Assembly (NCBI GenBank): GCA_009841255.1 | Contig: VXMD01000019.1 | Location: 1-40,031 of the forward strand | Reading direction: 5' to 3' | DNA: 40,031 nt | Source of the DNA: Candidatus Poribacteria bacterium | GTDB taxonomy: Bacteria > Poribacteria > WGA-4E > WGA-3G | Shown here: one piece after another, positions 15,450-24,560 of the stretch | Layout: the number at the start of each line of letters is the position of its first letter | Position numbering within the stretch: the stretch's first letter is position 1 | Notes under the pieces: generated by a model | What the model saw: only the letters and a program-made list of their open reading frames with translations | Databases searched by the model: none | What the model was told of the DNA's origin: nothing | Translations under genes and position numbers: made by a program

Positions 15450-18104
15450 ATGAAACGATGGATGCCATTAGGACTTATCATCAGCATTGCGATTATCGGT
15501 GCGGTTTTCTGCGAGGAAATTTTTGCCCAAGAAAACGCCGCTACCCGAAGGATGACAGCTACTCTATCCGGAAGTGTTATCTGGGAGGGACATGACCTAT
15601 CCCACACGAGCGTGTCAGTCTACCGAGATAAGGAGCTCAAAGAGTTGTATACCAGCGGGATACCGCAACTCGGCGATGGACAATTCACGATCCGCGTTGA
15701 ACCGGGTCGCTACTATATCGTTGCCTACGTTGATGTCGATAAATCGGGAAACTTCGATGCAGGCGACGGCTTTGGTGTTCTCGGTATCACCGATTGGAAC
15801 GACCAAGGGCAAGGGTATCAGTTACTTGAGGTAGATAAGAGACAAAAAATTCGGGGTTTAGAGGTTCCGATAACCGCGCGCGCGACCTTCATTGATGGAA
15901 AACTCAAGATCGTTCCAACTTCTCAATATGAACCGAGTCAATTCCAACAATTCCAGACGGCTCTGCGCACTGCGACCTCCGGTTGCCGCGGCATACTCAG
16001 GTTGGGGCAAGGGCCTGTGAACCCTCAAGCTTCGCTTGGAAACCGAAAGGCATTAATTCTCGCGTATACGGATTTATCTTGGAAATATCGCGCCGGTATC
16101 GCTCCAGTGGCGGATACAGGCGGATGGACATTGAACCTGCTGCCGGGGAAGTACTACCTAATGGCAATTGTGGACAACAACAACACGAACAAATTGGATA
16201 CAGGTGATGACTTCGGGTTCTACGGTGTCGAAGATATGCGAAAGCGCGGCGAATTCCCTGAGCCTGTGCTCATCTCGCCCAATAAGTTCACTGCGGATAT
16301 TGAGATAGCGATTACGGCGACCTATCAGACACGTAAAAGGACAGCGACGGAAAATACGAGTATACTGACGGGACATGTATCACTTCCTGAAGATGCAACG
16401 GCACGCGTTGAGGTATACGCTGAAGCGGCTTTAGTTACGCCGATTGCGAGCGGAGAAACCGCGGTGGGCGGCATATTCCGTATCGCACTTCCGCCGGGGG
16501 AATACTATGTTATCGTTAATTTCGATGCAGATAAGGACGGCAGATACAGTGACGGCGACGGCTTGGGCGGTTATGGGACAGTGGACATCACGACCGAACC
16601 GCCAGCTCCGATCGTACTCACGGAGGGTGAGAATCTTGACATCGAACTTGTAATAAGTGCGCGTTACGACGCGAATGGACTTCTTCACGCCGCACCGCCC
16701 GGTATTGAAGCACACATCGAACAGGGCAGGATCGCAGGACGAATCACGTGGGATGGACATTCCGTTCAACAAGGAATTTTGAGTCTCTCTTATAGCCCTG
16801 ATTTTAGTGCCCCGATCGCCATACCAATTTCTCTGGCAGGAGATGGTAATTATCAGGTTAGCGTCCTGCCGGGTATCTACTACGTCATGGCGGTGATGGA
16901 CGCCAATAACGACGGAACAACGGGAATCACCGATGGGGTCGGCATATATGGTACGCGGCGTCCGGCGCGCGGTGAACCCACTGCGATCAATGTGTTCTCA
17001 GGACAAACAACAGCACATATTGACATCAACATCCTCGCCAGCTACATCGATGAAAAGGGGAATATGGCGGAGATTGAGGACGGTGGTCGTTGGGAAATCA
17101 AAAAACAGTACGGCGAACCTGAGGATATTTTTAGGCTCACCCGCAACGGACGCATGAACGAGGAGTGGAAATATTGGACAAAAGGCATCGGTTTCCTCTG
17201 GCGAGCCAACGGTGCGGGTTGGGAATTCGGCGATGAAGAGCGTTTTACGCCGAAAGCGGGCATCACTTCAGAAGATCCACCTACCGCGCAACAATTACCA
17301 GCACATATCTACTTTACCCATGACGACATAATCTGGGGACTTGCCCCGGATGGAACCAATGTCCCATTGGGTGCCGGGCATAATCCAACCGTCGCTAACG
17401 ATGGTACACTTCTCTTTCAGGATCGGGAAGGAAACGTTATCGTCCGGCATCGTGAGCAACCCAACGGTGCTCTGTTACTTAGCAGCCGACAAATAGCGAG
17501 AGATGTGGCAATATCGCCCGACGCGGAATATGTTGCTTATACACGTCCTGATTATGGGAATCGGAGTCGCGTTATCATCCGGCATATTTTGACCGAATCC
17601 GAGTTTGTTGTGCCGTCAACGGCGTTACAGAGTTTCACACCTGCGTGGAACAGCGACGGGTCAGTGCTTGCCTACGTCACAGCCGGAACAATCGAGAATC
17701 CCGATGATACGGGAGACAATCGAAACATTTACGCTTTTGACCAAGTGACGACAAGTGTGGAACCGATTGTGGTGTCCGCTGCTGATGATACCGAACCGAC
17801 ATGGTCACCTGCGAATCCGAATCAATTGGCATTCACGCGAACAGAAGGCACCTATCAACAGATTTGGCTCACTACTTACTCAGATGAAGGCGTCCCGACG
17901 GAGCGGCAGTTAACACAAAAAGGCGGCTCGCACCCGGTATGGATACCGCCAGAGGGACGCTGGATCCTCTATGAGAATAACGGACAACTCTGGCAGATTG
18001 ATACACAGAATCCAGAAACAACGGAGGCACCGTTGATGTCTAATGGACAGGTCGTGTTTGGGCACGAACCCACAATTAGCAATCAGCAATCAGCAACAGA
18101 TTAA
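15450..18104 (+). CDS. Large secreted protein: four repeated beta-modules plus PD40 propeller
   Basis: 884 residues. Signal peptide about 1-26 (ending IFAQE). Four tandem modules at about 35-147, 170-292, 300-405 and 425-535 each read 'PGxYYxxAxxD' followed by a Ca-binding-like loop and a DGxGxYG block. The loops are DVDKSGNFDAGD (95-106), DNNNTNKLDTGD (242-253), DADKDGRYSDGD (359-370) and DANNDGT (484-490). A linker (535-610) leads to a PD40/TolB-like propeller (about 618-870) with blades such as SPDAEYVAYTRPD and NSDGSVLAYVTAG. No enzymatic motif is visible; a calcium-stabilised extracellular scaffold is a reasonable guess. The last residues (ISNQQSATD) are encoded by a short intergenic-type repeat. 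The stop overlaps the next ATG (TAATG). The ribosome binding site is weak (GGAG 15 bases upstream). Confidence 0.8.
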   Translation: MKRWMPLGLIISIAIIGAVFCEEIFAQENAATRRMTATLSGSVIWEGHDLSHTSVSVYRDKELKELYTSGIPQLGDGQFTIRVEPGRYYIVAYVDVDKSGNFDAGDGFGVLGITDWNDQGQGYQLLEVDKRQKIRGLEVPITARATFIDGKLKIVPTSQYEPSQFQQFQTALRTATSGCRGILRLGQGPVNPQASLGNRKALILAYTDLSWKYRAGIAPVADTGGWTLNLLPGKYYLMAIVDNNNTNKLDTGDDFGFYGVEDMRKRGEFPEPVLISPNKFTADIEIAITATYQTRKRTATENTSILTGHVSLPEDATARVEVYAEAALVTPIASGETAVGGIFRIALPPGEYYVIVNFDADKDGRYSDGDGLGGYGTVDITTEPPAPIVLTEGENLDIELVISARYDANGLLHAAPPGIEAHIEQGRIAGRITWDGHSVQQGILSLSYSPDFSAPIAIPISLAGDGNYQVSVLPGIYYVMAVMDANNDGTTGITDGVGIYGTRRPARGEPTAINVFSGQTTAHIDINILASYIDEKGNMAEIEDGGRWEIKKQYGEPEDIFRLTRNGRMNEEWKYWTKGIGFLWRANGAGWEFGDEERFTPKAGITSEDPPTAQQLPAHIYFTHDDIIWGLAPDGTNVPLGAGHNPTVANDGTLLFQDREGNVIVRHREQPNGALLLSSRQIARDVAISPDAEYVAYTRPDYGNRSRVIIRHILTESEFVVPSTALQSFTPAWNSDGSVLAYVTAGTIENPDDTGDNRNIYAFDQVTTSVEPIVVSAADDTEPTWSPANPNQLAFTRTEGTYQQIWLTTYSDEGVPTERQLTQKGGSHPVWIPPEGRWILYENNGQLWQIDTQNPETTEAPLMSNGQVVFGHEPTISNQQSATD

Positions 18105-19423
18105 TGAAGACGTTTTACCAGCGACTCCTCTGCATTGTCTTATTATCAATATTGCCTGTTATCACAGTCAACATGGCTGCGGCAGAATGGCTTCTGATAC
18201 CGATGGAGATCGGGAGACAAACCAACCATCTGAAGGCTTACGGTTTGACCTACTGGGCATTAGAGGTGCCGCGTGAGTACCGATGCTACTGGTGGCTAAA
18301 CTATCGGGGTGGCGCGTTCGTTCTGCCGGATTCGCAAGACGTGCGGATGCGTGCGACGTTGATGGGTGTGCGTTTTGAACCGATGAACCATGCTGATTAT
18401 CTCAGTATCAAGGAATCTGTCCTCGATGGTAGCAACATGGACGAGATTCTATTGGAAAAAGCCCCCAAGATCGCCGTGTATGCGCCATCAGAGGCGTCGC
18501 CCTATCGAGATCCTTGGGACGACGCAGTCAAAATCGCCTTGGATTACGCACAGATCCCCTATGACGAGATCTGGGACAAAGAGGTGCAAAGCGGCATATT
18601 AGAGATAGGAGAGTACGACTGGCTACATCTCCACCACGAGGATTTTACGGGTCAACACGGTAAGTTCCACGCCGCATTTTCCGCGCAGGTCTGGTATCAA
18701 CAACGGATGCTGATGTTTGAAAAAGCCGCCACAGCCGCAGGATTTCGGCGGGTCGCGCAGCATAAAGGTCAGACTGTACAGATGATCGCAGACTATATCG
18801 TCAATGGTGGGTTTATCTTCGCCATGTGTTCTGCCCCAGAAACGCTCGACATTGCTCTGGCGACACGTGGTGGGGCAATCGATATCGTTGCTCCGGAATT
18901 GGATGGGACACCGATTGATGCGGATGCGGAGACGCGACTCGACTTTCAGCGCACCTTGGCATTTGAAAATTTCAGCCTTTACACGAACCCATATCGATAC
19001 GAATTCTCGGACATAGATAACCCGAATCCTGATCGGGATGCACAGAGCGGCGTTGAGGATTTCAAACTCTTTGAATTCGCCGCAAAGCACGATCCGATCC
19101 CAACGATGCTCACGCAGAATCACGTCAGCGTTGTGCCGGGGTATCTCGGACAGACGACATCGTTTAATATGGACAAGATTCGTGGTTCTGTCACCATTTT
19201 GGGACAGGTAGAAGGTAGCAACTACGCAAAATACATCCACGGCAAGTTGGGGAAGGGGACGTTTACGTTCCTCGGCGGACACGATCCGGAGGATTACCGT
19301 CATCTTGTCGGTGAGGGAAAAATACCGACGAATCTTGATTTGCACAAACATTCACCGGGATATCGACTTATCTTGAATAACATTTTGTTTCCCGCGGCGC
19401 GAAAGAAACCACAAAAGACGTGA
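18104..19423 (+). CDS. Secreted GATase1-like-fold protein of unknown function
   Basis: 439 residues. Signal peptide about 1-27 (ending MAAAEW). Next is a region with 'QTNHLKAYGLTYWALE' and 'WWLNYRGGAF' blocks. From about 121 comes a class-I glutamine-amidotransferase/ThuA-like core with IAVYAPSEASPYRDPWDD, the aspartate-rich YDWLHLHHEDF, and a possible nucleophile C242 in 'VNGGFIFAMCSAPETL'. From memory, such proteins are sometimes labelled asparagine synthetase B; no synthetase motif is present, so I do not use that name. There is no Shine-Dalgarno site, and the ATG overlaps the preceding stop, pointing to translational coupling with the modular protein and a joint envelope role. Confidence 0.7.
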   Translation: MKTFYQRLLCIVLLSILPVITVNMAAAEWLLIPMEIGRQTNHLKAYGLTYWALEVPREYRCYWWLNYRGGAFVLPDSQDVRMRATLMGVRFEPMNHADYLSIKESVLDGSNMDEILLEKAPKIAVYAPSEASPYRDPWDDAVKIALDYAQIPYDEIWDKEVQSGILEIGEYDWLHLHHEDFTGQHGKFHAAFSAQVWYQQRMLMFEKAATAAGFRRVAQHKGQTVQMIADYIVNGGFIFAMCSAPETLDIALATRGGAIDIVAPELDGTPIDADAETRLDFQRTLAFENFSLYTNPYRYEFSDIDNPNPDRDAQSGVEDFKLFEFAAKHDPIPTMLTQNHVSVVPGYLGQTTSFNMDKIRGSVTILGQVEGSNYAKYIHGKLGKGTFTFLGGHDPEDYRHLVGEGKIPTNLDLHKHSPGYRLILNNILFPAARKKPQKT

Positions 19424-19473
19424 GAATGGTTATCGGTTCGCTCACTGCGTTCGCTTTTGGTTATAGTTTTTAG

Positions 19474-19508
19474 GTTAAGAGGTTTTCGTTTCGCGAGAAA
19501 CTCTTAAC
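19474..19508. repeat. Stem-loop within the nadE leader
   Basis: Arms GTTAAGAG (19474-19481) and CTCTTAAC (19501-19508) around a loop that itself holds GTTTTCG/CGAGAAAC. It is followed by tandem 'cttataa' units up to the nadE ATG. No Shine-Dalgarno sequence lies between. Confidence 0.5.
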
Positions 19509-19546
19509 TTATAACTTATAACTGTTAACTTATAACCCTAAAAAAA

Positions 19547-21652
19547 ATGAAAGCAATCCTCGCAACGTGCAACTTGAATCAGTGGAGTCTCGATTTTGAA
19601 GGGAACACCGAGCGTATTATTGAATCAATAGAGATTGCGAAAGAACACGGTGCCCGGTATCGGTTGGGACCGGAACTGGAGATTACGGGGTATTCCTGCG
19701 AAGACCATTTTCTGGAATTGGACACACTCCTGCACAGTTGGGAATCGCTGGCATCTATCCTCAAAGGTGGATATACAGACGGCATTCTGTGTGACATTGG
19801 GATGCCCGTTATGCATAAAAACGTTCGGTATAACTGCCGGGTTTTCGTATTGGATGGCAAGCTCCTGTTAATTCGTCCGAAGATGATCCTGGCAAGCGAT
19901 GGTAATTATCGGGAGCATCGCTGGTTCACAGCCTGGGAACGGGGCTGGAGAACCGAACTGTATACGCTTCCTCGTGAGATTGCCGAACTCACTGAACAGC
20001 GGACGGTGCCTATCGGTATAGCGGCGATTGCGACTGCGGACACACTCTTGGCTTCGGAGACCTGCGAGGAACTCTTTGTGCCGATGAGTCCACATATTCA
20101 CTTCGGCAATGCGGGTGTTGAAATTATAGCGAACGGATCGGGCTCTCACCACGAGTTACGGAAATTAGACACACGCATCGCACTCATCAGGAACGCAAGT
20201 GCCAAAAACGGTGGCGTCTATCTCTATGCCAACCAGCAAGGCTGTGATGGCGGTCGACTCTATTTCGACGGCTGTGCGCTGATCGCCCAAAACGGTGAGA
20301 TTTTAGCGCAAGGCTCCCAATTCTCACTCAAAGATGTAGAGGTCGTCACGGCGACAGTAGACCTTCACGATGTGCGTGCGTATCGCGGTGCGAAGGCGAG
20401 TCGGGCTGTACAGGCGAGCAAAACGGAGCCGTTGCCCCAAGTAGATATTGACTTTGATGTGGGAATGGAAGGATGGAAGGATGGAACGGAGGATCGCCAA
20501 TCTTCCAATCTTCCAATCGAGCCGCATACGCACGAACCGGAAGAAGAGATCGCCCTGGGTCCGGCCTGTTGGCTCTGGGATTATCTACGCAGATCCGGTG
20601 CGGCGGGGTATTTCATTCCGCTTTCCGGAGGTGCTGACAGCGGTGCCGTTGCGACGCTTGTCGGTTCCATGTGTCAATTGGTGGCAAAAGCGATATACGA
20701 CAAAGATGCCGCTGTTCTTCGCGATGTAGAGCGGTGGCTGGAGGACGGTGAAACTCCCGACGTTTTCACGGATCCACGTGTGCTTGCGAATCGTCTCCTG
20801 TATACGTGCTACATCGGGACGGAGAATAGTTCGCACGACACCCAAAAACGCGCGAAACGGCTCGCGGAACAGATCGGGGCGGACCATCTCAACATCAATA
20901 TGGATGGACTTGTCAAAGCGCTGCAGACGCTTTTTACCCGTATCACACGGAAGACCCCTCGCTTTAAGGTCGAAGGGGGTACCTATAGAGAGAATCAAGC
21001 ACTTCAAAACATACAGGCACGGTTACGCATGGTCCTCAGTTATCTGTTCGCGCAGATGATGCCGTGGGTGCGGAATCAGGACGGCACGCTCCTTGTATTA
21101 GGCACGGGTAATGTTGATGAGGCATTACGGGGCTATCTGACAAAATATGATTGTAGTAGCGGAGACATCAACCCGATCGGCGGGATTAGCAAACACGACT
21201 TACGTCGATTCCTGAATTGGGCTAAAGACAACCTCGGTTATACGGCTCTCTCGGAAATTGTTGATGCGCCACCGACAGCGGAACTGGAACCGATCACCGA
21301 AACCTATACGCAGACCGATGAGGACGATATGGGAATGACTTACGCCGAATTGAGTCGTTTCGGGCAACTCCGAAAAATGGAGCAGTGCGGTCCTGTCAGT
21401 ATGTTCGACAAATTGGTGCAGGAGTGGAACCATCTGCCCCCATCTGAGATTGCCGAAAAGGTAAAACGGTTCTTTAGGTACTACGCCATCAATCGACACA
21501 AAATGACGACGCTAACGCCTTCCTATCATGCTGAATCTTATTCACCAGATGACAATCGCTTCGACCTACGGCAGTTCCTCTACAACGTACGATGGACATG
21601 GCAGTTCCGACGCATCGATGCTTATGTTAAGAAATTGGAGGCGGAGCCATAG
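19547..21652 (+). CDS. nadE: Glutamine-dependent NAD+ synthetase, eukaryote-like long form
   Basis: 701 residues. An N-terminal nitrilase-type glutaminase domain (1-280) has the triad E45, K112 and C173 (SETCEEL). A C-terminal NAD synthetase domain starts near 335, with the ATP pyrophosphatase loop SGGADS at 360-365 and [28 protein letters not shown] near 525. It makes NAD+ from nicotinate adenine dinucleotide, ATP and glutamine-derived ammonia. From memory, long blocks ([50 protein letters not shown]) match animal and fungal enzymes nearly word for word. The linker at about 305-325 is encoded by an inverted repeat of 'ggaaggat' units. It starts after a repeat-rich leader with no ribosome binding site. 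Confidence 0.95.
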   Translation: MKAILATCNLNQWSLDFEGNTERIIESIEIAKEHGARYRLGPELEITGYSCEDHFLELDTLLHSWESLASILKGGYTDGILCDIGMPVMHKNVRYNCRVFVLDGKLLLIRPKMILASDGNYREHRWFTAWERGWRTELYTLPREIAELTEQRTVPIGIAAIATADTLLASETCEELFVPMSPHIHFGNAGVEIIANGSGSHHELRKLDTRIALIRNASAKNGGVYLYANQQGCDGGRLYFDGCALIAQNGEILAQGSQFSLKDVEVVTATVDLHDVRAYRGAKASRAVQASKTEPLPQVDIDFDVGMEGWKDGTEDRQSSNLPIEPHTHEPEEEIALGPACWLWDYLRRSGAAGYFIPLSGGADSGAVATLVGSMCQLVAKAIYDKDAAVLRDVERWLEDGETPDVFTDPRVLANRLLYTCYIGTENSSHDTQKRAKRLAEQIGADHLNINMDGLVKALQTLFTRITRKTPRFKVEGGTYRENQALQNIQARLRMVLSYLFAQMMPWVRNQDGTLLVLGTGNVDEALRGYLTKYDCSSGDINPIGGISKHDLRRFLNWAKDNLGYTALSEIVDAPPTAELEPITETYTQTDEDDMGMTYAELSRFGQLRKMEQCGPVSMFDKLVQEWNHLPPSEIAEKVKRFFRYYAINRHKMTTLTPSYHAESYSPDDNRFDLRQFLYNVRWTWQFRRIDAYVKKLEAEP
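20467..20514 (+). repeat. In-frame foldback repeat inside nadE
   Basis: The arm GGAAGGATGGAAGGATGG (20467-20484) is imperfectly complementary to CCAATCTTCCAATCTTCC (20497-20514). It encodes the variable linker GMEGWKDG...QSSNLPI between the glutaminase and synthetase domains, where other enzymes have unrelated sequence. Confidence 0.7.
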
Positions 21653-21738
21653 TTAATTTTCCCGTCCATTCAAACGTAGAAAGAATTGCTGGTGCTTACA
21701 TTCCTCTTTTTCAGGACTGAAAATCTTACACACTAATA

Positions 21739-23316
21739 GTGAAATATACAATTAACGATACAGCATGGACAGGCGCGGTTAGGAAACCTCGCCAACAGTT
21801 GAATATCTTATATATCCTCCTCGCCTCTACGCTTCTTATGAGCACGGCGTTCAGTGCGCCCGATGTTCCATTGAATTTCGATGGTTGGGTTATGGAGGCA
21901 CTCGCGAAGTTGGAAACCGATGGTATCACAGGCGGATTCCATCGGCATACAGCGCCGCTTTCAAGGGCGGATGTGTCAGAAGCGATCCAGCAGGCTGAGT
22001 TGCGTATGCGCACAGGTGTTGTTGTTCCATCGGTGATAGATAGGAAACTCTTAGAAAAATTGAAGCGAGCGTTCGCGAAAGAGCTCAGGCTCCACGATGG
22101 ACGGCGGATGCGATTCTTGCCACAACTTCGGGCGACGGATGAAAAAGCGGCTCCGGCGTTTGAATGGGGACTTCACTACACACGTGGCAAACTCGAACAA
22201 CGAAATGCCCCACGCCTCACGCTGTATTCTGAATTCGTGGCACATAATTTTAAAAGCCCACCACTGGATGGGAAAACAGCAGGACAACGCCTTGAACGCT
22301 GGCGTGGAGACTACACGGGCGACTTCAAGAGAGGTTACTTGCAACTCAATAGTGTACACCTCGATCTGCTTGTCGGCAGAGATTGGCTCTCCTGGGGTGC
22401 GAGTCCATACAAAGCGGTCGGTATCTCTGATAACTCACCTCCCTTTGATCAGGTTCGACTTACCAGTAGGCTCGGAAAACGACTCAAGGCGACGGCTTTT
22501 ACGGCACAACTGGATTCAACGTGGTACGATGACGGTGAAAAACGCTATCTCGCGAAGCGTTACATCAGTGGACACCGACTCGATTACCAATTCAACGATC
22601 ATGTAGAAATCGGTATCGCGGAATGGGTGCTTTACGGTGGCGATGCCCAAACGCTTGAATGGAAGTACGCAAACCCAATCACTCTCTATTACGCGTTACA
22701 ATACAACGCCAAAGCCGACGATAATGTCATGTTCGCCTTTGACGCGGCGATCCGCCCGATTGACGGTGTGCGGCTATATGGTGAATGGGTCATTGACGAT
22801 ATCCAATACGTTCCGGGTGCGAATGATCCACATGCAGTGGCGTGGCTCTTAGGGGCGACATGGTATCCACGACACCTCGGCCGACATCTCGGACTTCATA
22901 GCGAATACGCACGCGTCAACCGATGGGCTTACACGCATCTGGTGCCTGATAATCAGTTCACACACTTTGGCTACGCGATCGGACATCCCATCAGTACGGA
23001 TTCGGATACAGTTCGATTTTCAGCGACCTATCAATTGACTGTCTCCGCAGCAGCAGAGATTCGCGGCACTCTCACCCGGCAGGGGGAAGGGACAATTGCA
23101 GATCGGTTTTACGGGGAAGACTTCAGGACGCTCCCATTTCCGACGGGTGTCGTTGCACGGACAACAGAACTCGGCGGGCAGTTCTCCTACCGTCCATTGA
23201 ACGGATGGAATGCCTCGTTCTTATATGTGTGGCACTACACGCAAAATGCTGTACATCGTAAAGGGAAAACCAGCCAAGCACACCGACTCGCAATTCAGAT
23301 CGGCTATCTTTGGTAA
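21739..23316 (+). CDS. Wzi-like capsule-assembly/outer-membrane barrel protein
   Basis: 525 residues from GTG 21739. A signal-like hydrophobic stretch at about 25-41 ends TAFSA. An SLH-like helix pair follows (WVMEALAKLETDGITGGF...LSRADVSEAI, about 51-85). Then comes a long beta-rich barrel with 'LDLLVGRDWLSWGASPYKAVGISDNSPPFDQVRL', which is characteristic of the Wzi capsule-anchoring family. It probably sits in the outer membrane and holds surface polysaccharide. The start is uncertain: the region before the signal peptide contains a 22-base palindromic repeat that would supply the n-region (VRKPR), and a TTG at 21799 is possible. No strong ribosome binding site. It ends 6 bases before the lytic transglycosylase start. 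Confidence 0.72.
   Translation: MKYTINDTAWTGAVRKPRQQLNILYILLASTLLMSTAFSAPDVPLNFDGWVMEALAKLETDGITGGFHRHTAPLSRADVSEAIQQAELRMRTGVVVPSVIDRKLLEKLKRAFAKELRLHDGRRMRFLPQLRATDEKAAPAFEWGLHYTRGKLEQRNAPRLTLYSEFVAHNFKSPPLDGKTAGQRLERWRGDYTGDFKRGYLQLNSVHLDLLVGRDWLSWGASPYKAVGISDNSPPFDQVRLTSRLGKRLKATAFTAQLDSTWYDDGEKRYLAKRYISGHRLDYQFNDHVEIGIAEWVLYGGDAQTLEWKYANPITLYYALQYNAKADDNVMFAFDAAIRPIDGVRLYGEWVIDDIQYVPGANDPHAVAWLLGATWYPRHLGRHLGLHSEYARVNRWAYTHLVPDNQFTHFGYAIGHPISTDSDTVRFSATYQLTVSAAAEIRGTLTRQGEGTIADRFYGEDFRTLPFPTGVVARTTELGGQFSYRPLNGWNASFLYVWHYTQNAVHRKGKTSQAHRLAIQIGYLW
21772..21793 (+). repeat. Palindrome forming the N-terminal codons of the Wzi-like gene
   Basis: GGCGCGGTT-AGGA-AACCTCGCC, differing at one base from the intergenic copy at 38887-38908. 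Read in the gene frame it encodes GAVRKPR. Confidence 0.75.
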
Positions 23317-23322
23317 ACAGAA

Positions 23323-23994
23323 ATGCGGCGCAAACGGACACTCATTATTTTTTTTGCGACACTCGCTTTAATCTTCGTCCTAAGTTTGGTGATCAACGAC
23401 CCGTTAGATCTGCGGTTGCTTGTGCTGACCCCGAAGATTCTCAAGTATAGAGGGTTGATTCAGGAACACGCCGCGAGGGAAGCGTTGGACGCTCGACTGG
23501 TTTGCGCGTTGATTGTGCAGGAGTCTGGGTTTGACGAAGAGGCAAAAAGTGCCGTCGGTGCACTGGGATTGACCCAATTGATGCCGACGACAGCAAAGGA
23601 ACTTGGCGTGCAAGATCCGTTTAATGCGAATCAGAACATCGCTGGTGCGACGCGTTATCTGCGTACGTTGTACAATGTTTTCTCGGAAAGCCCACACGAA
23701 CATCGGCATCGGTTAGTGTTAGCGAGTTACAACGGCGGTCTCGGACGGGTTCGCGATGCGCAAGCACTCGTCCGTCACCATAAAACGGGAGATCCACTTC
23801 TTTGGGAACCGGTGAGTCTTACCCTCAGGCAGTTAACGAAGCAACATGCCTCTATGCATCACGGGGTCTGGGAAGCCGGCAAACCGCCGCACGGTTATTT
23901 TGAAGGGGCTAACCAGACGTTGGCACACGTAGAACGTGTGATGCGCTACTACGCACGCATCCGTTTCTATGAGGGGTTGCTGTTTTTTCTTTGA
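23323..23994 (+). CDS. Lytic transglycosylase (SLT domain)
   Basis: 223 residues. An N-terminal membrane segment (about 6-24) is followed by a Slt/MltE-type lysozyme-like domain. The catalytic glutamate is E67 in 'VQESGFDEEAKS', followed by GALGLTQLMPTTA and later LASYNGGLGRV, the three standard SLT motifs. It cleaves peptidoglycan to anhydromuropeptides in the periplasm. Close spacing behind the Wzi-like gene (6 bases) suggests co-transcription and a link between wall opening and capsule or outer-membrane assembly. It lacks the long superhelical domain of Slt70. Confidence 0.9.
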   Translation: MRRKRTLIIFFATLALIFVLSLVINDPLDLRLLVLTPKILKYRGLIQEHAAREALDARLVCALIVQESGFDEEAKSAVGALGLTQLMPTTAKELGVQDPFNANQNIAGATRYLRTLYNVFSESPHEHRHRLVLASYNGGLGRVRDAQALVRHHKTGDPLLWEPVSLTLRQLTKQHASMHHGVWEAGKPPHGYFEGANQTLAHVERVMRYYARIRFYEGLLFFL

Positions 23995-23998
23995 GGGC

Positions 23999-24448
23999 TT
24001 AAATCGGATGAAAAATCTCATCTAACTGTTCGGTGCGATAAGCAAAGATTTTTTCTATATCCGGACGCACGAAAAATTTATTAACGAGTCCATCTCCCCA
24101 AACCGCATATTCGACCACGTCCCCCACAACAACACCGTCCTTCGTTTCATCAAAGATATGTGTATGCTGCCAGAGCCGATACGGACCCCGACGCTGTTCA
24201 TCTGCAAAAGTATATGGAGGATTCCACTCCGTAATCTCACTCTGCCAACGGATCGGGATCCCACGTAGTTTCAGCCGATAGTCGATACGTGTCCCGATGA
24301 CCATTTCAATCGGCGCGGGGGTTAGCACTTCAAAATGGAGCCACGGCGGCGTAATCATAGCGAGGTTATGGGCATCAGAAAAAAAATCGAAAACTTCTGT
24401 CAGCGGCTTCTTAATTGTTTGTTGTGATTTAAAGAGGAAGGTTTTCAT
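23999..24448 (-). CDS. SRPBCC (START-like) ligand-binding protein
   Basis: 149 residues from the ATG at 24448; an upstream in-frame ATG at 24472 lies inside a foldback and is less likely. START-like helix-grip fold with the 'I.KPLTEVFDFFSDAHNLAMITPPWLHFEV' opening and 'VVGDVVEYAVWGDGLVNKFFVRPDIEKIFAYRTEQL' end, typical of polyketide cyclase/dehydrase-like proteins. The ligand is unknown. It converges tail-to-tail with the lytic transglycosylase (4 bases between stops). Confidence 0.75.
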   Translation of the reverse strand: MKTFLFKSQQTIKKPLTEVFDFFSDAHNLAMITPPWLHFEVLTPAPIEMVIGTRIDYRLKLRGIPIRWQSEITEWNPPYTFADEQRRGPYRLWQHTHIFDETKDGVVVGDVVEYAVWGDGLVNKFFVRPDIEKIFAYRTEQLDEIFHPI

Positions 24449-24455
24449 CAATCTT

Positions 24456-24560
24456 CGGGCAGGAGACCCCATCCTTTAGGTCGGAGAGGTGTGGGGAGAG
24501 GTATCTCGGCAACCTTTAGGTCGCAGAGGACTACCTTCTACCCCACACTCCGAATGCCCG
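24456..24560. repeat. Large nested foldback upstream of the SRPBCC gene
   Basis: Outer arms CGGGCA (24456-24461) and TGCCCG (24555-24560). Inner arms TCGGAG...TGTGGGG (24481-24496, 3-base bulge) pair with CCCCACACTCCGA (24541-24553). Within it 'CCTTTAGGTCG.AGAGG' occurs twice, 40 bases apart (24473-24489 and 24513-24529). Confidence 0.6.

Noticed and set aside
18104-19423. Naming this gene asparagine synthetase
   Set aside because: No ATP pyrophosphatase loop or N-terminal cysteine glutaminase is present; the protein has a signal peptide and a GATase1-like core.
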